DNA of 64,000 nucleotides, from contig CAWDJV010000003.1 in assembly GCA_963802795.1 (NCBI GenBank), positions 1 through 64,000 of the forward strand. The letters are read 5' to 3'. The position numbers and the translations under genes were made by a program. This DNA is from JAIBJN01 sp963802795 (lineage in GTDB: Bacteria > Actinomycetota > Thermoleophilia > Gaiellales > Gaiellaceae). The notes beneath the pieces were generated by a model, which did no database searches, was not told the DNA's origin, and was given only the letters and a program-made list of their open reading frames with translations. This document shows, one piece after another, positions 44,695-53,404 of this stretch (position 1 is the stretch's first letter; each line of letters starts with the position of its first letter).

Positions 44695-45499
44695 GGACGC
44701 ACGACAGCCCGACATCACCGCCATCCTGGCCGCGCACGTGGAGGGGACCATGGTGGGCGTCTCGTTCCGCAGCATGCTCGCCGCGGTCGGCGTGGCCGCC
44801 GAGGCAGGTCTCGACATCGAGATGCTGGTGGTGCTCGACAAGCCCGACGAGGCGACCCGGGAGATGCTCGCGGAGGTCAACACGCACGGGGCGCGCCTCC
44901 TCGCGGTCTCCTACGGTGACCAGGCGCTGGTTCGCAACCATGCGGTCCGTGAGTCGAAGGGTCGGTTCATCGCGCTCCTGGACGGCGACGACCTGTGGAC
45001 GGAGAACTGGCTGGTCGCGGCGCACGCCCTGTGCGTGGGCGAGCCCCGGACGATCGCCCACCCATACGCCGACTGGGTCTTCGGCGAGAGCAACTCCTTG
45101 AGCCTCCCGCCCGACCAGACCGACCCGCAGTTCAACGCCGCGACGTTGCGCGTGACGAACGCCTGGGACGCGCTGTGCCTGGCGCCGCGCGAGGCCTTTC
45201 TCGACCATCCGTTCCAGGCACGCGACCTCGCGCAGGGTTACGCATTCGAGGACTGGCTGTGGAACCTCGACACGGTTCGGGCCGGATACGTCCATCGGGT
45301 GGTGCCGGACACGATCCACTTCAAGCGGAGCCGCTCCGGGTCGCAGTTCCGGCACGCAACCGCCAACTTGTCCACGACCCGTCCCACGCCGTACCACGAC
45401 TACGCCTGGCTCCAGGAGTGGGAGAGGGCACGGCAGGGGGAGCCCGGGACCGGTTCGTCTTCACCGTTATGGTCAGCGTCCGAACGCGCACGACCATGA
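44687..45499 (+). CDS. Family 2 glycosyltransferase (GT-A fold)
   Basis: The 270-aa protein starts with the GT2 nucleotide-binding strand (ITAILAAHVEGTMVGVSFRS), has LVRNHAVRESKGRFIALLDG and the metal-binding DxD in DGDDLWTENWL. It should transfer a sugar from a nucleotide donor to a growing surface glycan in the cytoplasm. The last ~25 residues (SSSPLWSASERARP) are not family-like, so a frameshift close to the end is possible. It is distantly related to the GT2 proteins at 47557 and 49348, which share the DADDLFSENWL motif. Confidence 0.82.
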   Translation: MTEDARQPDITAILAAHVEGTMVGVSFRSMLAAVGVAAEAGLDIEMLVVLDKPDEATREMLAEVNTHGARLLAVSYGDQALVRNHAVRESKGRFIALLDGDDLWTENWLVAAHALCVGEPRTIAHPYADWVFGESNSLSLPPDQTDPQFNAATLRVTNAWDALCLAPREAFLDHPFQARDLAQGYAFEDWLWNLDTVRAGYVHRVVPDTIHFKRSRSGSQFRHATANLSTTRPTPYHDYAWLQEWERARQGEPGTGSSSPLWSASERARP

Positions 45500-45509
45500 A
45501 AGGCTCGGA

Positions 45510-45689
45510 ATGAAGACGATCCTGATCACGGGCGGGGCGGGCTTCATCGGCCGGCACCTCGCCGACGGAATCTTCCCGGCAGCCCGCAAGGCCTTCGGCT
45601 TTGACCCCCCCACCCCACGCTCCGACGGACTGGCCCAGGCGTGGGCGTGGTTCGAGGCGAACCACGGGGCCACGCCCGGGCCAGGGTGA
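45510..45689 (+). pseudogene. Internally deleted NAD-dependent epimerase microgene (59 aa)
   Basis: The ORF starts MKTILITGGAGFIGRHLADG, the exact Rossmann start of sugar-nucleotide epimerases/dehydratases. It then jumps to GLAQAWAWFEANHG, which resembles the C-terminal end of the same family. About 250 residues are missing in between, including the YxxxK active site. The reading frame, start, ribosome-binding site (AAAGGCTCGG) and the GTGA overlap with the next gene are all kept. A similar microgene is at 51920-52060. Confidence 0.6.
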
Positions 45690-47560
45690 GCCGAGTGGAC
45701 CGCGAGAACCCGCTCTCCACCCGGTTGCTCCGATTCCGGGAGCGAGCGATCGGGAACCACGAACCGGTTCTGAATCGGGCGCTACGGCGCGCCAAGCGGC
45801 GGATGCGCTCGCGACTGCGTGGGACCCCGCCGCCGGAGGTCATCGTGGAGCGGACGAACCTCGGTCCTGAGATGGACAAGCTGGTGGCAGCGCTCAAGCG
45901 ACGTCAGGAGCGGGTCGGTGTCGATCGCGACTATGACCTCCTGCGTGACCGCTTCGACCACCTGAACTTCGCTCTCCAGGCGGCCGCGAAGAACGTCATC
46001 ACCCCATGGGATCCGATCAACATCTTCTTGTGGAACGGGGCCGAAGCGACCAACAGCCCGGACATCAATTTCTCGATGAGGTCCTACCTCGAGCGCTATC
46101 CGGAGAGGCTCGAGAGCAAGGAGCGCAGTCCCTACCTCGAGTGGATCAAGCGGGGCAAGGCTGCGGGCGAGATCGCAGACCCGGCTCCGGAGGTCGAGAG
46201 GATGGCACTCGTCCTGGATCTCTCACCGAACGAGCTGGTCGATGCATTGGTCGAGCGGCGCACCGATCTGCAGCAGCGACTTCGTACGGGAAAGCTGGGC
46301 GAGATGTGGGCCCGTGCCGCCGAGATCGATCCTCTCGTCGCCGGCGTGTGGCCGGAGTCCTCCCGACCCGTCCTGCTTCCGTTGGCCGGTGTGACGCAGG
46401 TAAAGCAGATGGCTGCGCTGCACGCCTCCCAGGTGGAGGCCGGGTTCCGTCGCGCTCGGGTACTCCTGGTGGCCCACCGCCCTCGCTGGGGCGGTGGGCG
46501 CCGCATGGAAGGGCACATCGCGCATGCCCTCACGAGCCGGGTCCCTCCGGAGGACATCGTCGTGATCTACACCGAGGAGCTCGGGGCCGCGCCGCCCGGC
46601 CGCTTTCCGGACGGGGTCCGCGAGGTCGATTTCGCCGCACACACCGTCGACATGAGCGCGGAGTGGCAGGAGCACACCCTAGTGGTGCTGCTGCGGTCCT
46701 TTCAGGCGGACTCGATCGTCAACGTCAACTCCGGCATGCTCCACCGCGCGATGCGGACCTATGGCAGTGCGCTCGCGGCAACCGAGCGCCTGTTCCCTAT
46801 CTTCTTCTGCAACGAACAGGGCGAGATCGGGAACTGGTACGGCTGGCCGGTCAGCCAGTTCTACCGACTGTTCGACCAGGTCACCGAGGTCTTGACCGAT
46901 AGCGAGCATCTCGCCGAGTGGTTCGATGACGTCTACCAGCTGGACGCCAGGTCACGGGAAAAGGTCCGCGTCTTGCACGCCCCGGTCGACCCGGCCCTTC
47001 CGGTGGCGTCCCCGGAGGCCTCGTCACGTCCGTCAGATCGGCCGACGGTCTTCTGGGCCGGGCGCTGGGACCGGCAGAAGAAGATCGACCTCGTCCTTCA
47101 GATCGCCCGGCTCATGCCGGACGTCGAGCTCCGGATGTGGGGGGAGGCGGTCCTGCAGCCTGGCAAGCTCAAGCATCTACCCGGCAACGTGAAGGTCGAA
47201 GGCAAATACGCCGCCTTCACGGACCTCGACCTGAGCGACGCCGATGTGTGGCTCTACACGTCGGCCTGGGACGGCGTGCCGAGCATCCTGCTCGAAGTGG
47301 CGATGACCGGCGTTCCCATCGTCGGGAGCCTGGTCGGTGGGACCGGAGAGGTCCTGAGTGAGGCGGATGCATGGCCCGTGGCGGAAGTCGACGATGCCGA
47401 GGAGTACGTCAAGGCCATTCGTGAGGTGCTCGCGGACACAGCCGGGGCGCGACGGCGCGCCCTTGCATTGCGGGAGCGCCTGCTGCGTGAGCGCTCCAAG
47501 GCCGCGTTCGCCGAGCAAGTGACGGACCTGTTGCTCGTCGAGGGTGAGGGGACGGCATGA
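45686..47560 (+). CDS. Family 4-type glycosyltransferase (GT-B fold), large
   Basis: The 624-aa protein has an N-terminal region with the cluster-specific motif SMRSYLERYPERLESKERSP and LEWIKRGKAAGEIADPAP. The middle shows VLLVAHRPRWGGGRRMEGHI, where the Gly-rich loop probably contacts the donor. The C-terminal GT-B half has VFWAGRWDRQKKIDLVLQIA, DVWLYTSAWDGVPSILLEVA and TGVPIVGSLVGGTGEVLSEA, the GT4 E-x7-E-like region. GTG 45686 overlaps the microgene stop. It is about half identical to 50100-51923 on the other strand, its mirror partner. Confidence 0.85.
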   Translation: MSRVDRENPLSTRLLRFRERAIGNHEPVLNRALRRAKRRMRSRLRGTPPPEVIVERTNLGPEMDKLVAALKRRQERVGVDRDYDLLRDRFDHLNFALQAAAKNVITPWDPINIFLWNGAEATNSPDINFSMRSYLERYPERLESKERSPYLEWIKRGKAAGEIADPAPEVERMALVLDLSPNELVDALVERRTDLQQRLRTGKLGEMWARAAEIDPLVAGVWPESSRPVLLPLAGVTQVKQMAALHASQVEAGFRRARVLLVAHRPRWGGGRRMEGHIAHALTSRVPPEDIVVIYTEELGAAPPGRFPDGVREVDFAAHTVDMSAEWQEHTLVVLLRSFQADSIVNVNSGMLHRAMRTYGSALAATERLFPIFFCNEQGEIGNWYGWPVSQFYRLFDQVTEVLTDSEHLAEWFDDVYQLDARSREKVRVLHAPVDPALPVASPEASSRPSDRPTVFWAGRWDRQKKIDLVLQIARLMPDVELRMWGEAVLQPGKLKHLPGNVKVEGKYAAFTDLDLSDADVWLYTSAWDGVPSILLEVAMTGVPIVGSLVGGTGEVLSEADAWPVAEVDDAEEYVKAIREVLADTAGARRRALALRERLLRERSKAAFAEQVTDLLLVEGEGTA

Positions 47561-48303
47561 GCGACATCGACCTTACCCTGGTCGTGACCGCGCACGACGA
47601 GACCCTGTTGTGCGGTCCGACCATGCGGTCCGCCGACCTCGCGGTGGCCGAGGCCCGGACCCGGGGCTACAGGGTGGAGACCATCATCGCATTGGACAAA
47701 GCGACCCCAGCGACCACCGACTACTTCCACCAGCCTCGGTTCGACCACTGGGAGCGCTGGGAGGTACACGAGGGCGACCTCGGCCGGGCTCGCAACGCAA
47801 TCGTCCCGCAGACCAAGGGGCGCTACATCGCCTTCCTCGACGCCGACGACCTCTTCAGCGAGAACTGGCTGGCCGAGGGGATCGCGGCCCTGGATGCTGC
47901 GACCGAGCGGGGAGAGCGGGCGATCGCGCACCCGGAGCTCAACGTCGTCTTCGACGGGCACAAGGCCGTCCGTCAGAACGTCGACTCCTCGTCACCCCTG
48001 TTCAGCCCGCACCTGTTGTACGTTCGCAATTGCTACGACTCCTTGTGCATGTCCCCGCGCGAGGCCCACCTTGCCGTGCCGTACGTCGTCCGGGACATCT
48101 CGAAGGGTCTGTCGTATCAGGACTGGCAGTTCGCGATCGAGACCCTGTCCCGAGGGTGGCGTCATCTCGTCGTGCAGGACACGATCATCTTCAAACGGCG
48201 GCGTGACTTCTCGCTCGTGGTCGAGAGCAACACCCGCAGGTCGATCGTGCGATCACTTCCCGAGATGGCGATCGACCGGGTTCGCGACCTCGCCGGTTCG
48301 TGA
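47557..48303 (+). CDS. Family 2 glycosyltransferase
   Basis: The 248-aa protein begins with LTLVVTAHDETLLCGPTMRS. FDHWERWEVHEGDLGRARNA and the DxD motif in IAFLDADDLFSENWLAEG follow; the acceptor side has DSLCMSPREAHLAVPYVVRD. Its ATG overlaps the GT4 stop (ATGA). It is roughly 65 percent identical by eye to the GT2 at 49348-50103 on the opposite strand, including the C-terminus (SLPEMAIDRVRDL). Confidence 0.88.
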   Translation: MSDIDLTLVVTAHDETLLCGPTMRSADLAVAEARTRGYRVETIIALDKATPATTDYFHQPRFDHWERWEVHEGDLGRARNAIVPQTKGRYIAFLDADDLFSENWLAEGIAALDAATERGERAIAHPELNVVFDGHKAVRQNVDSSSPLFSPHLLYVRNCYDSLCMSPREAHLAVPYVVRDISKGLSYQDWQFAIETLSRGWRHLVVQDTIIFKRRRDFSLVVESNTRRSIVRSLPEMAIDRVRDLAGS

Positions 48304-48340
48304 GCCAGAGCACAATCCGGATGGACGGACAGGGGACCCA

Positions 48341-49351
48341 GTGACATTCCGAGCGCAGATCAACACCGCGCTGCAGAGCACCACCGGGTATCGCCTGACC
48401 CGCGAGACTCCTGAGCAGCGGCAGGAGGTCCTCAGAAAGGCAGCAGACGCCGCGGCGCAGGCGAAGCAGCGGGAGGGCGCGGCCAAGCGACGCACGCGGG
48501 AGCGGGACACTGCTCGCGCGGAGCGGGACAAAGCTCGCGCTGCACTGGCCGAGCTGAGGCAGTCTGTGAAAGCGGAGAAGGCCAAGCGTCGCCGGCTCAG
48601 GAGTGAGACTCGCGACCGGCAAACTTGGGAGTTCATCGACGACGAGGCTCGCCGGATCATCGAGACGGTCACACCCCGGACCATGACGGGGCCCGTCAAG
48701 CTCTTCGGAATGATCGAGGCTCTGCGCTACATCGACCGGGTGGGGGTGCCGGGGGAGATCGTCGAGAGCGGGGTGTGGCGAGGTGGAGGCATGCAGGCCG
48801 CGGCTCTCACGCTGCTCGAGTGCCACGACACCGAGCGCGAGCTGCATCTCTTCGACACCTTCCAGGGCATGCCGCCGCCGTCTGACGTGGACGTGCGCGC
48901 CAAGGACGGCCGGACCGCCAAGGAGCTGATGCAGACCAGCGACAAGGACGCCAGGATCTGGGCAATCGCCGGACTCGACGATGTCGAGCAAGGGATGGCC
49001 GAGACGGGCTATCCGTCCGAGAAGATCTTCTATCACGAGGGCCGCGTCGAGGAGACGATCCCGGACCAGGCGCCGGATCAGATCGCACTCCTCAGGCTAG
49101 ACACCGACTGGTACGAGTCGACCCGTCACGAGCTGAACCACCTCTACGATCGGCTCAGTCCGGGAGGGGTCCTGATCATCGACGACTACATGTACTGGGA
49201 GGGTTCCTACCGCGCGACCGATGAGTGGCTCGACCAGACGGGCGAGACCTTGTTCCTCGCACCCTCGGGACCGGCGCGCATCGCGGTGAAGCCGTTCTGT
49301 CCACGAGATGGAGCCGACTCCGGATCTGAGCCCGCTGATTCGTCTGTCTAG
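48341..49351 (+). CDS. TylF/MycF-family O-methyltransferase with N-terminal coiled coil
   Basis: The GTG at 48341 follows CAGGGGACC. Residues about 25-95 are an Arg/Ala/Glu coiled coil (AKQREGAAKRRTRERDTARA, ERDKARAALAELRQSVKAEK). The TylF-type methyltransferase follows, with the SAM site VESGVWRGGGMQAAALTLLE, LFDTFQGMPPP, LLRLDTDWYESTRHELNHLY and the metal-binding GGVLIIDDYMYWEGSYRATD. Family members methylate sugar hydroxyls using SAM and Mg2+, fitting O-methylation of a surface glycan. It stands alone at the centre of the inverted duplication; its stop overlaps that of the convergent GT2 by 4 bp. Confidence 0.88.
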   Translation: MTFRAQINTALQSTTGYRLTRETPEQRQEVLRKAADAAAQAKQREGAAKRRTRERDTARAERDKARAALAELRQSVKAEKAKRRRLRSETRDRQTWEFIDDEARRIIETVTPRTMTGPVKLFGMIEALRYIDRVGVPGEIVESGVWRGGGMQAAALTLLECHDTERELHLFDTFQGMPPPSDVDVRAKDGRTAKELMQTSDKDARIWAIAGLDDVEQGMAETGYPSEKIFYHEGRVEETIPDQAPDQIALLRLDTDWYESTRHELNHLYDRLSPGGVLIIDDYMYWEGSYRATDEWLDQTGETLFLAPSGPARIAVKPFCPRDGADSGSEPADSSV

Positions 49352-50103
49352 TGGCTCCCGGTGTGCGGCAGGTCGCGGACCCGGTCGATCGCCATCTCGG
49401 GCAGGGATCGGATCAGCGACTTGCGGCCGGCGCTCTCGACCATGAGCGAGAAGTCCCGGCGCCGCTTGAAGATGACCGTGTCCCGCACCACCACATGCTC
49501 CCAGCCCCGCGACATCGTCTCGATGGCGAACTGCCAGTCCTGCCAGGACAGCCCTTTCGCGATGTCCCGGTGCACGTACGGGACCGTGAGGTGTGCCTCG
49601 CGAGGGGTCAGGCACAGCGAGTCGTAGGCGTTGCGCATGTACAGGAAGTACGGCGTGAAGAGCGGCGAGCGCTGGTCGACGTTCTGGTTCAGCCCGATGA
49701 CTCCGTCGAAAGTCATGATGACCTCGGGGTGGGCGATGGCGCGCTCGCCGCGCTCCCGCGCCGCCTCCAGGTCGCGCAGCCCCTTGACCAGCCAGTTCTC
49801 GCTGAAGAGGTCGTCGGCGTCGAGGAAGGCGATGTAGCGGCCGTCCGTGCGCGGGACGAGGGCGTTGCGGACCCGCCCGAGGTCACCCTCGTGCATCTCC
49901 CAGCGCTCCCAGTGGTCGAAGTCGTCCTGCTGGAACCACTCCCTGGTCGACTCGGTCGCCTGGTCCAGCGCGATGATCGTCTGCACCGTGTACCCGGCGT
50001 CACGTGCGGCTGCCACGGCGAGGTCGGCCGACGCCATGGTGGGTCCGGACACCAACGTCTCGCTGTGCGCGGTCACGATCAGCGTGAGGTCGGTGCCGCT
50101 CAT
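49348..50103 (-). CDS. Family 2 glycosyltransferase (mirror copy)
   Basis: The 251-aa protein is the partner of 47557-48303: LTLIVTAHSETLVSGPTMAS, FDHWERWEMHEGDLGRVRNA, IAFLDADDLFSENWLVKG, DSLCLTPREAHLTVPYVHRD, SLPEMAIDRVRDL. Same length, same DxD site. Its ATG overlaps the stop of the GT4 gene upstream on the minus strand. Divergence between the two copies suggests they now use different acceptors or linkages. Confidence 0.88.
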   Translation of the reverse strand: MSGTDLTLIVTAHSETLVSGPTMASADLAVAAARDAGYTVQTIIALDQATESTREWFQQDDFDHWERWEMHEGDLGRVRNALVPRTDGRYIAFLDADDLFSENWLVKGLRDLEAARERGERAIAHPEVIMTFDGVIGLNQNVDQRSPLFTPYFLYMRNAYDSLCLTPREAHLTVPYVHRDIAKGLSWQDWQFAIETMSRGWEHVVVRDTVIFKRRRDFSLMVESAGRKSLIRSLPEMAIDRVRDLPHTGSH

Positions 50104-51923
50104 CCCGCTCGCTCCTCGCTCCGGTCCGGGTTCAGCAACACCTCGGCCGCGTGAGCGGCGAACGCCTTCGCGGTGCGCTCGCGCAGCATCCGGTCCCGCA
50201 GTGCCGTGGCTCGTCGCCTGGAGTCAGCCGGGTCGGCCAGTGCTGCGCGGATCGCATCGACGTACGCCTCGGCCGGTGCGGTCTCGCCCACCGGCCAGGC
50301 ATCCGCCTCGCTCAGGACCTCGCCCGTGCCGCCCACGAGCGTCCCCACGATCGGGATCCCGGTCACGGCCACCTCCAGCAGCTGGCTCGGGACGCCGTCC
50401 CAGCCGGAGGTGTAGAGCCACACGTCGGACTCGGCGAGCGGGATCTCGGAGATGCGGCCGTAGGTGCCCTCGACGGCGACGTTCGGCGGGATCTTCCAGT
50501 GCCGGCGGTCCGTCACCGACTCGGCCCACATGCGGAAGTCCACGTCGGGCATCAGCCGTGCCACCTGGAGCAGGAGGGCGGGGCGCTTCTGTCGGACCCA
50601 GCGGCCGGCCCAGAAGACCTGCGGCCGCCGGTCCGGAGCCGCCGGAGACTCGGCCACGAAGGGCAACGAGGGATCGACCGGTGCCCGCATGACGTGCATC
50701 CGATCGAGGTGCGACTCCGGCACGCGATAGGTCTCCCGCAGCTGCTGCGCGAGGAACTCGCTGTCGGTGATGACGCCGGCCACCTGCTCGAACAGCCGGT
50801 AGAAGTAGCGCAGGCTCCAGCCGGTCCAGGCTCCCTCGGGCGTCCGCTCGTTGCACAAGAAGCACAGAAACAGCCGCTCGGACGCCGCCAGGGCGCGGCC
50901 GAGGGGCTGCATGGCGCGGTAGAGCATCCCGGAGTTGATGTTGACGATCGCGTCGGCGCGGAACGTGCGCAGCAGCACCACCAGGGCGGCCTCGGCGTCC
51001 CTGGGCTCCAGGCGCGACGCGAGCCCCCCGAAGTCGATCTCGCGCACGCCGTCAGGGAAGCGCCCCTCCGCGGTGGTGCCCGTCCCGTCCGTGTAGACGA
51101 CCACCACGTCCTCCGGTGAGATGCCCGGGACAAGCGCATGGGCCAGGTGGCCCTCCAGTCGGCGGCCGCCGCCCCACCGGGGCCGGTTGATGACCAGGAT
51201 CAGCCGGGCCCGCCGGAAGCCGGCCGCCTCGTGGGCCGCGTGGATGACCGAGATCTGCTCGAGTGCCGGCGGGTGCCCGAACGGCAGCAACCGCGGGCGG
51301 GTGTACCGGACCTGGGCGCGGGCGACCAGTGGCTCGAGCTCGGCCGCCCGCGCCACCATCTCGCCCAGCTCGCCGTTCCGGAGCCGCTCCACCACGTCGG
51401 TACGCCGCGCGACTAGCAGGTCCACGACCTCCGCGGGCTCCAGCCCGAGCAGGCGCGCCATCTCGGGGATCGCCGGTGCGGGGTCCGCGATCTCGCCGGC
51501 TGCCCGGCCCCGCTTCAGCCACTCGAGGTAGGGGCTGCGCGCGCGACCCCGGGCGCGTTCCGGATGGCGCTCGAGGTAGGCGGACATCGAAAAGTGGATT
51601 TCCGGGCTGTGCATGAGCTCGACCCCGGTCTCCAGGAAGTTCTCGACGAGGTCGAGCCGGGGCCGCTCGATGAAGCGCGGCGCCTGTAGCAGGTAGTGCA
51701 TGACGTCGAAGTTCTCGTAGACGAGGTCGTAGTCGCGGTCAGCGCCGATCCGCATCTGGCGCTTCGCATTCAGCACGGCCTCGTCGAGGGCCGGGCCGAG
51801 CTTCGTCGGCTCGAGCGAGACGTCGGGCGTCCGACCGACCTGGCCCCGCTTCGGCGCCCACCGTGCCCGGAGCCGCCCCGCCCTGCGTCGCAGCCCACGG
51901 TAGAGCTCGCGGCCGCTCCTCAC
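50100..51923 (-). CDS. Family 4-type glycosyltransferase (mirror copy)
   Basis: The 607-aa protein is the partner of 45686-47560. It shares SMSAYLERHPERARGRARSP, LEWLKRGRAAGEIADPAP, LILVINRPRWGGGRRLEGHL, VFWAGRWVRQKRPALLLQVA, DVWLYTSGWDGVPSQLLEVA and TGIPIVGTLVGGTGEVLSEA. I chose GTG 51923, which overlaps the stop of the epimerase microgene (GTGA), exactly as in the plus-strand copy; the longer frame to 51959 would read through that microgene. Confidence 0.85.
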   Translation of the reverse strand: MRSGRELYRGLRRRAGRLRARWAPKRGQVGRTPDVSLEPTKLGPALDEAVLNAKRQMRIGADRDYDLVYENFDVMHYLLQAPRFIERPRLDLVENFLETGVELMHSPEIHFSMSAYLERHPERARGRARSPYLEWLKRGRAAGEIADPAPAIPEMARLLGLEPAEVVDLLVARRTDVVERLRNGELGEMVARAAELEPLVARAQVRYTRPRLLPFGHPPALEQISVIHAAHEAAGFRRARLILVINRPRWGGGRRLEGHLAHALVPGISPEDVVVVYTDGTGTTAEGRFPDGVREIDFGGLASRLEPRDAEAALVVLLRTFRADAIVNINSGMLYRAMQPLGRALAASERLFLCFLCNERTPEGAWTGWSLRYFYRLFEQVAGVITDSEFLAQQLRETYRVPESHLDRMHVMRAPVDPSLPFVAESPAAPDRRPQVFWAGRWVRQKRPALLLQVARLMPDVDFRMWAESVTDRRHWKIPPNVAVEGTYGRISEIPLAESDVWLYTSGWDGVPSQLLEVAVTGIPIVGTLVGGTGEVLSEADAWPVGETAPAEAYVDAIRAALADPADSRRRATALRDRMLRERTAKAFAAHAAEVLLNPDRSEERAG

Positions 51924-52060
51924 CCGCGGTCTCCCACGCCTCCCTGCGCCTCGAACCACTCCCCGATCACGGTGAAGGCGACGTCACCACGTGCGAGCAG
52001 GTGCTCGGCGAGGTACCGACCAGGGAAGCCTGCACCCCCCGTGGTCAGGACGTTCGTCAT
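51920..52060 (-). pseudogene. Internally deleted epimerase microgene, mirror copy (46 aa)
   Basis: The ORF reads MTNVLTTGGAGFPGRYLAEH then a short middle and GEWFEAQGG. It keeps the Rossmann start (TGGAGF.GR.LAE) and a family-like C-terminal W-F-E-A tail, with the middle lost. It has a good ribosome-binding site (GGTGGGAGA) and GTGA coupling to the GT4. The deletion joint differs from that at 45510, so the two losses look independent. Confidence 0.6.
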
Positions 52061-52210
52061 CTGTGCTCTCCCACCTTTGGACGCACTAGGACGCGCCCAC
52101 GATAACGGGGAGGCGACGGCGCCCGGCGGGTACCCGTGCGCGGCGTGAGAAGATGTCGGCGCGCCGACACAGTCCTGCGATCCTTGTCCACCCATCTGAA
52201 AGCAACGGCA

Positions 52211-53297
52211 GTGCCTTATGCGACCGCATCACCCACCGAGCCGCTCGACCTGGTCCTACACATCGGCTCGGGCAAGACCGGCACGTCCTCGGTCCAGCAG
52301 CTGCTGAGGCAGAACCGCGAGCGCCTGGCCGAGCTAGGCACCCTCTTCCCCCAGTCACCCGGACGCGAGCGGCACGTCCGGCTCGGCCTCTTCATCAGAC
52401 CGGACGCCAAGCTCGGCAAGCTGGTCAGCTGGCAGAAGCAGGACTACTCTTCCCCTGCAGAGTTCCGGGAGGACTTCCAGCACAGGCTGTTCGCGGAGAT
52501 CAACAGCTCGGGGTTGACCCGCGTGCTCCTCTCCGACGAAGCGCTGTACGGATCCAGCGTTGGGGCGCTGAAGCGGCTGCGGGCGTTCACCGACGAGATT
52601 GCCCGGAGCATCCGGCTGGTCGTCTACCTGCGCCGCCAGGACGACCACCTGTGCAGCCGCTACCAGCAGGTGGTGAAGACGGGCGAGGTACGCCGGCTGG
52701 CGGATCGCGTGGAACAGCTGGACCTTCCCAAGCTCTACGACTACCACGAGCGGCTGCGCACCTGGGCACGGCTGCTGGAGCCGACCGACTTCGTGGTGCG
52801 ACCGTTCGAACGCGAGAGCTTCGTGGACGGATCGCTCCTCCAGGACTTCCTCGACGCGGCCCGGATCGATGCTCGCGCCCTGGACCACACGCAAGTTCGG
52901 AACCTCAACGAGAGCCTCGACGCCGAGAGCGTGGAGTTCCTCCGGCTGCTGAACCTTCACCGCATCGAGCACGAGGGAGCCACGGCGGGACTGATCGACA
53001 ACCGGGCGCTGGTCAAGCGACTGACCGAGGTCTCCACCGGCCCGACCCTGACGCTGCCCGCGAGCGTGCTCGACGCGTTCATGGAGCACTGGGAGGAGGC
53101 CAACCGTGCCGTGGCGCGTGAGTTTCTGGGCGACCGGACGGGCAGCTGTTCCGGGCTCCCCGGAAGACCGCAACACTACGACCGAGCAGCGCCTCGATCC
53201 GGCCCGGGTCGACCGCTACCTTGCGCTGCTGGACCTGCCCGAGCAGCTGCACGAACCGCTCCGCCGGCTGGCCGAGCGCGAGGCGAAGGCCGGCTGA
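52211..53297 (+). pseudogene. Sulfotransferase-like protein, C-terminal frameshift
   Basis: The N-terminus carries the PAPS 5'-phosphosulfate loop LDLVLHIGSGKTGTSSVQQL and the 3'-phosphate motif LVVYLRRQDDHLCSRYQQVV, the pattern of sulfotransferases that move sulfate from PAPS to a sugar hydroxyl. The C-terminal half (FVVRPFERESFVDGSLLQDF onward) is nearly identical to the next gene. Near the end two single bases are missing compared with that copy (after about 53139 and at about 53168), which throws the last ~45 codons out of frame; the true stop is 53297. Start GTG 52211 has a weak ribosome-binding site. Confidence 0.82.
52805..53297 (+). repeat. Near-identical 3' segment shared by two sulfotransferase genes, copy 1
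   Basis: Matches 53955-54449 with only scattered differences, while the 5' halves of the two genes are clearly diverged. Length differs by two bases, the two deletions noted above. Confidence 0.8.
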
Positions 53298-53404
53298 GAC
53301 GCACACCGGCGTGCAGAGCCCGGCCGCGGACAGCATGAGAAGGATCCGTCGTTCGCCCGCCCGGAGAGAGACCCTCGTGCCCAACGTCGCCGCTGAGCAG
53401 ACCG

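Noticed and set aside
42487..44883. 798-codon open frame on the minus strand
   Set aside because: It lies antisense to the glycan-cluster gene at 43141 and the GT2 at 44687, has no domain, and includes the translated tRNA end (RGAYGIRT). It is a high-GC shadow frame.
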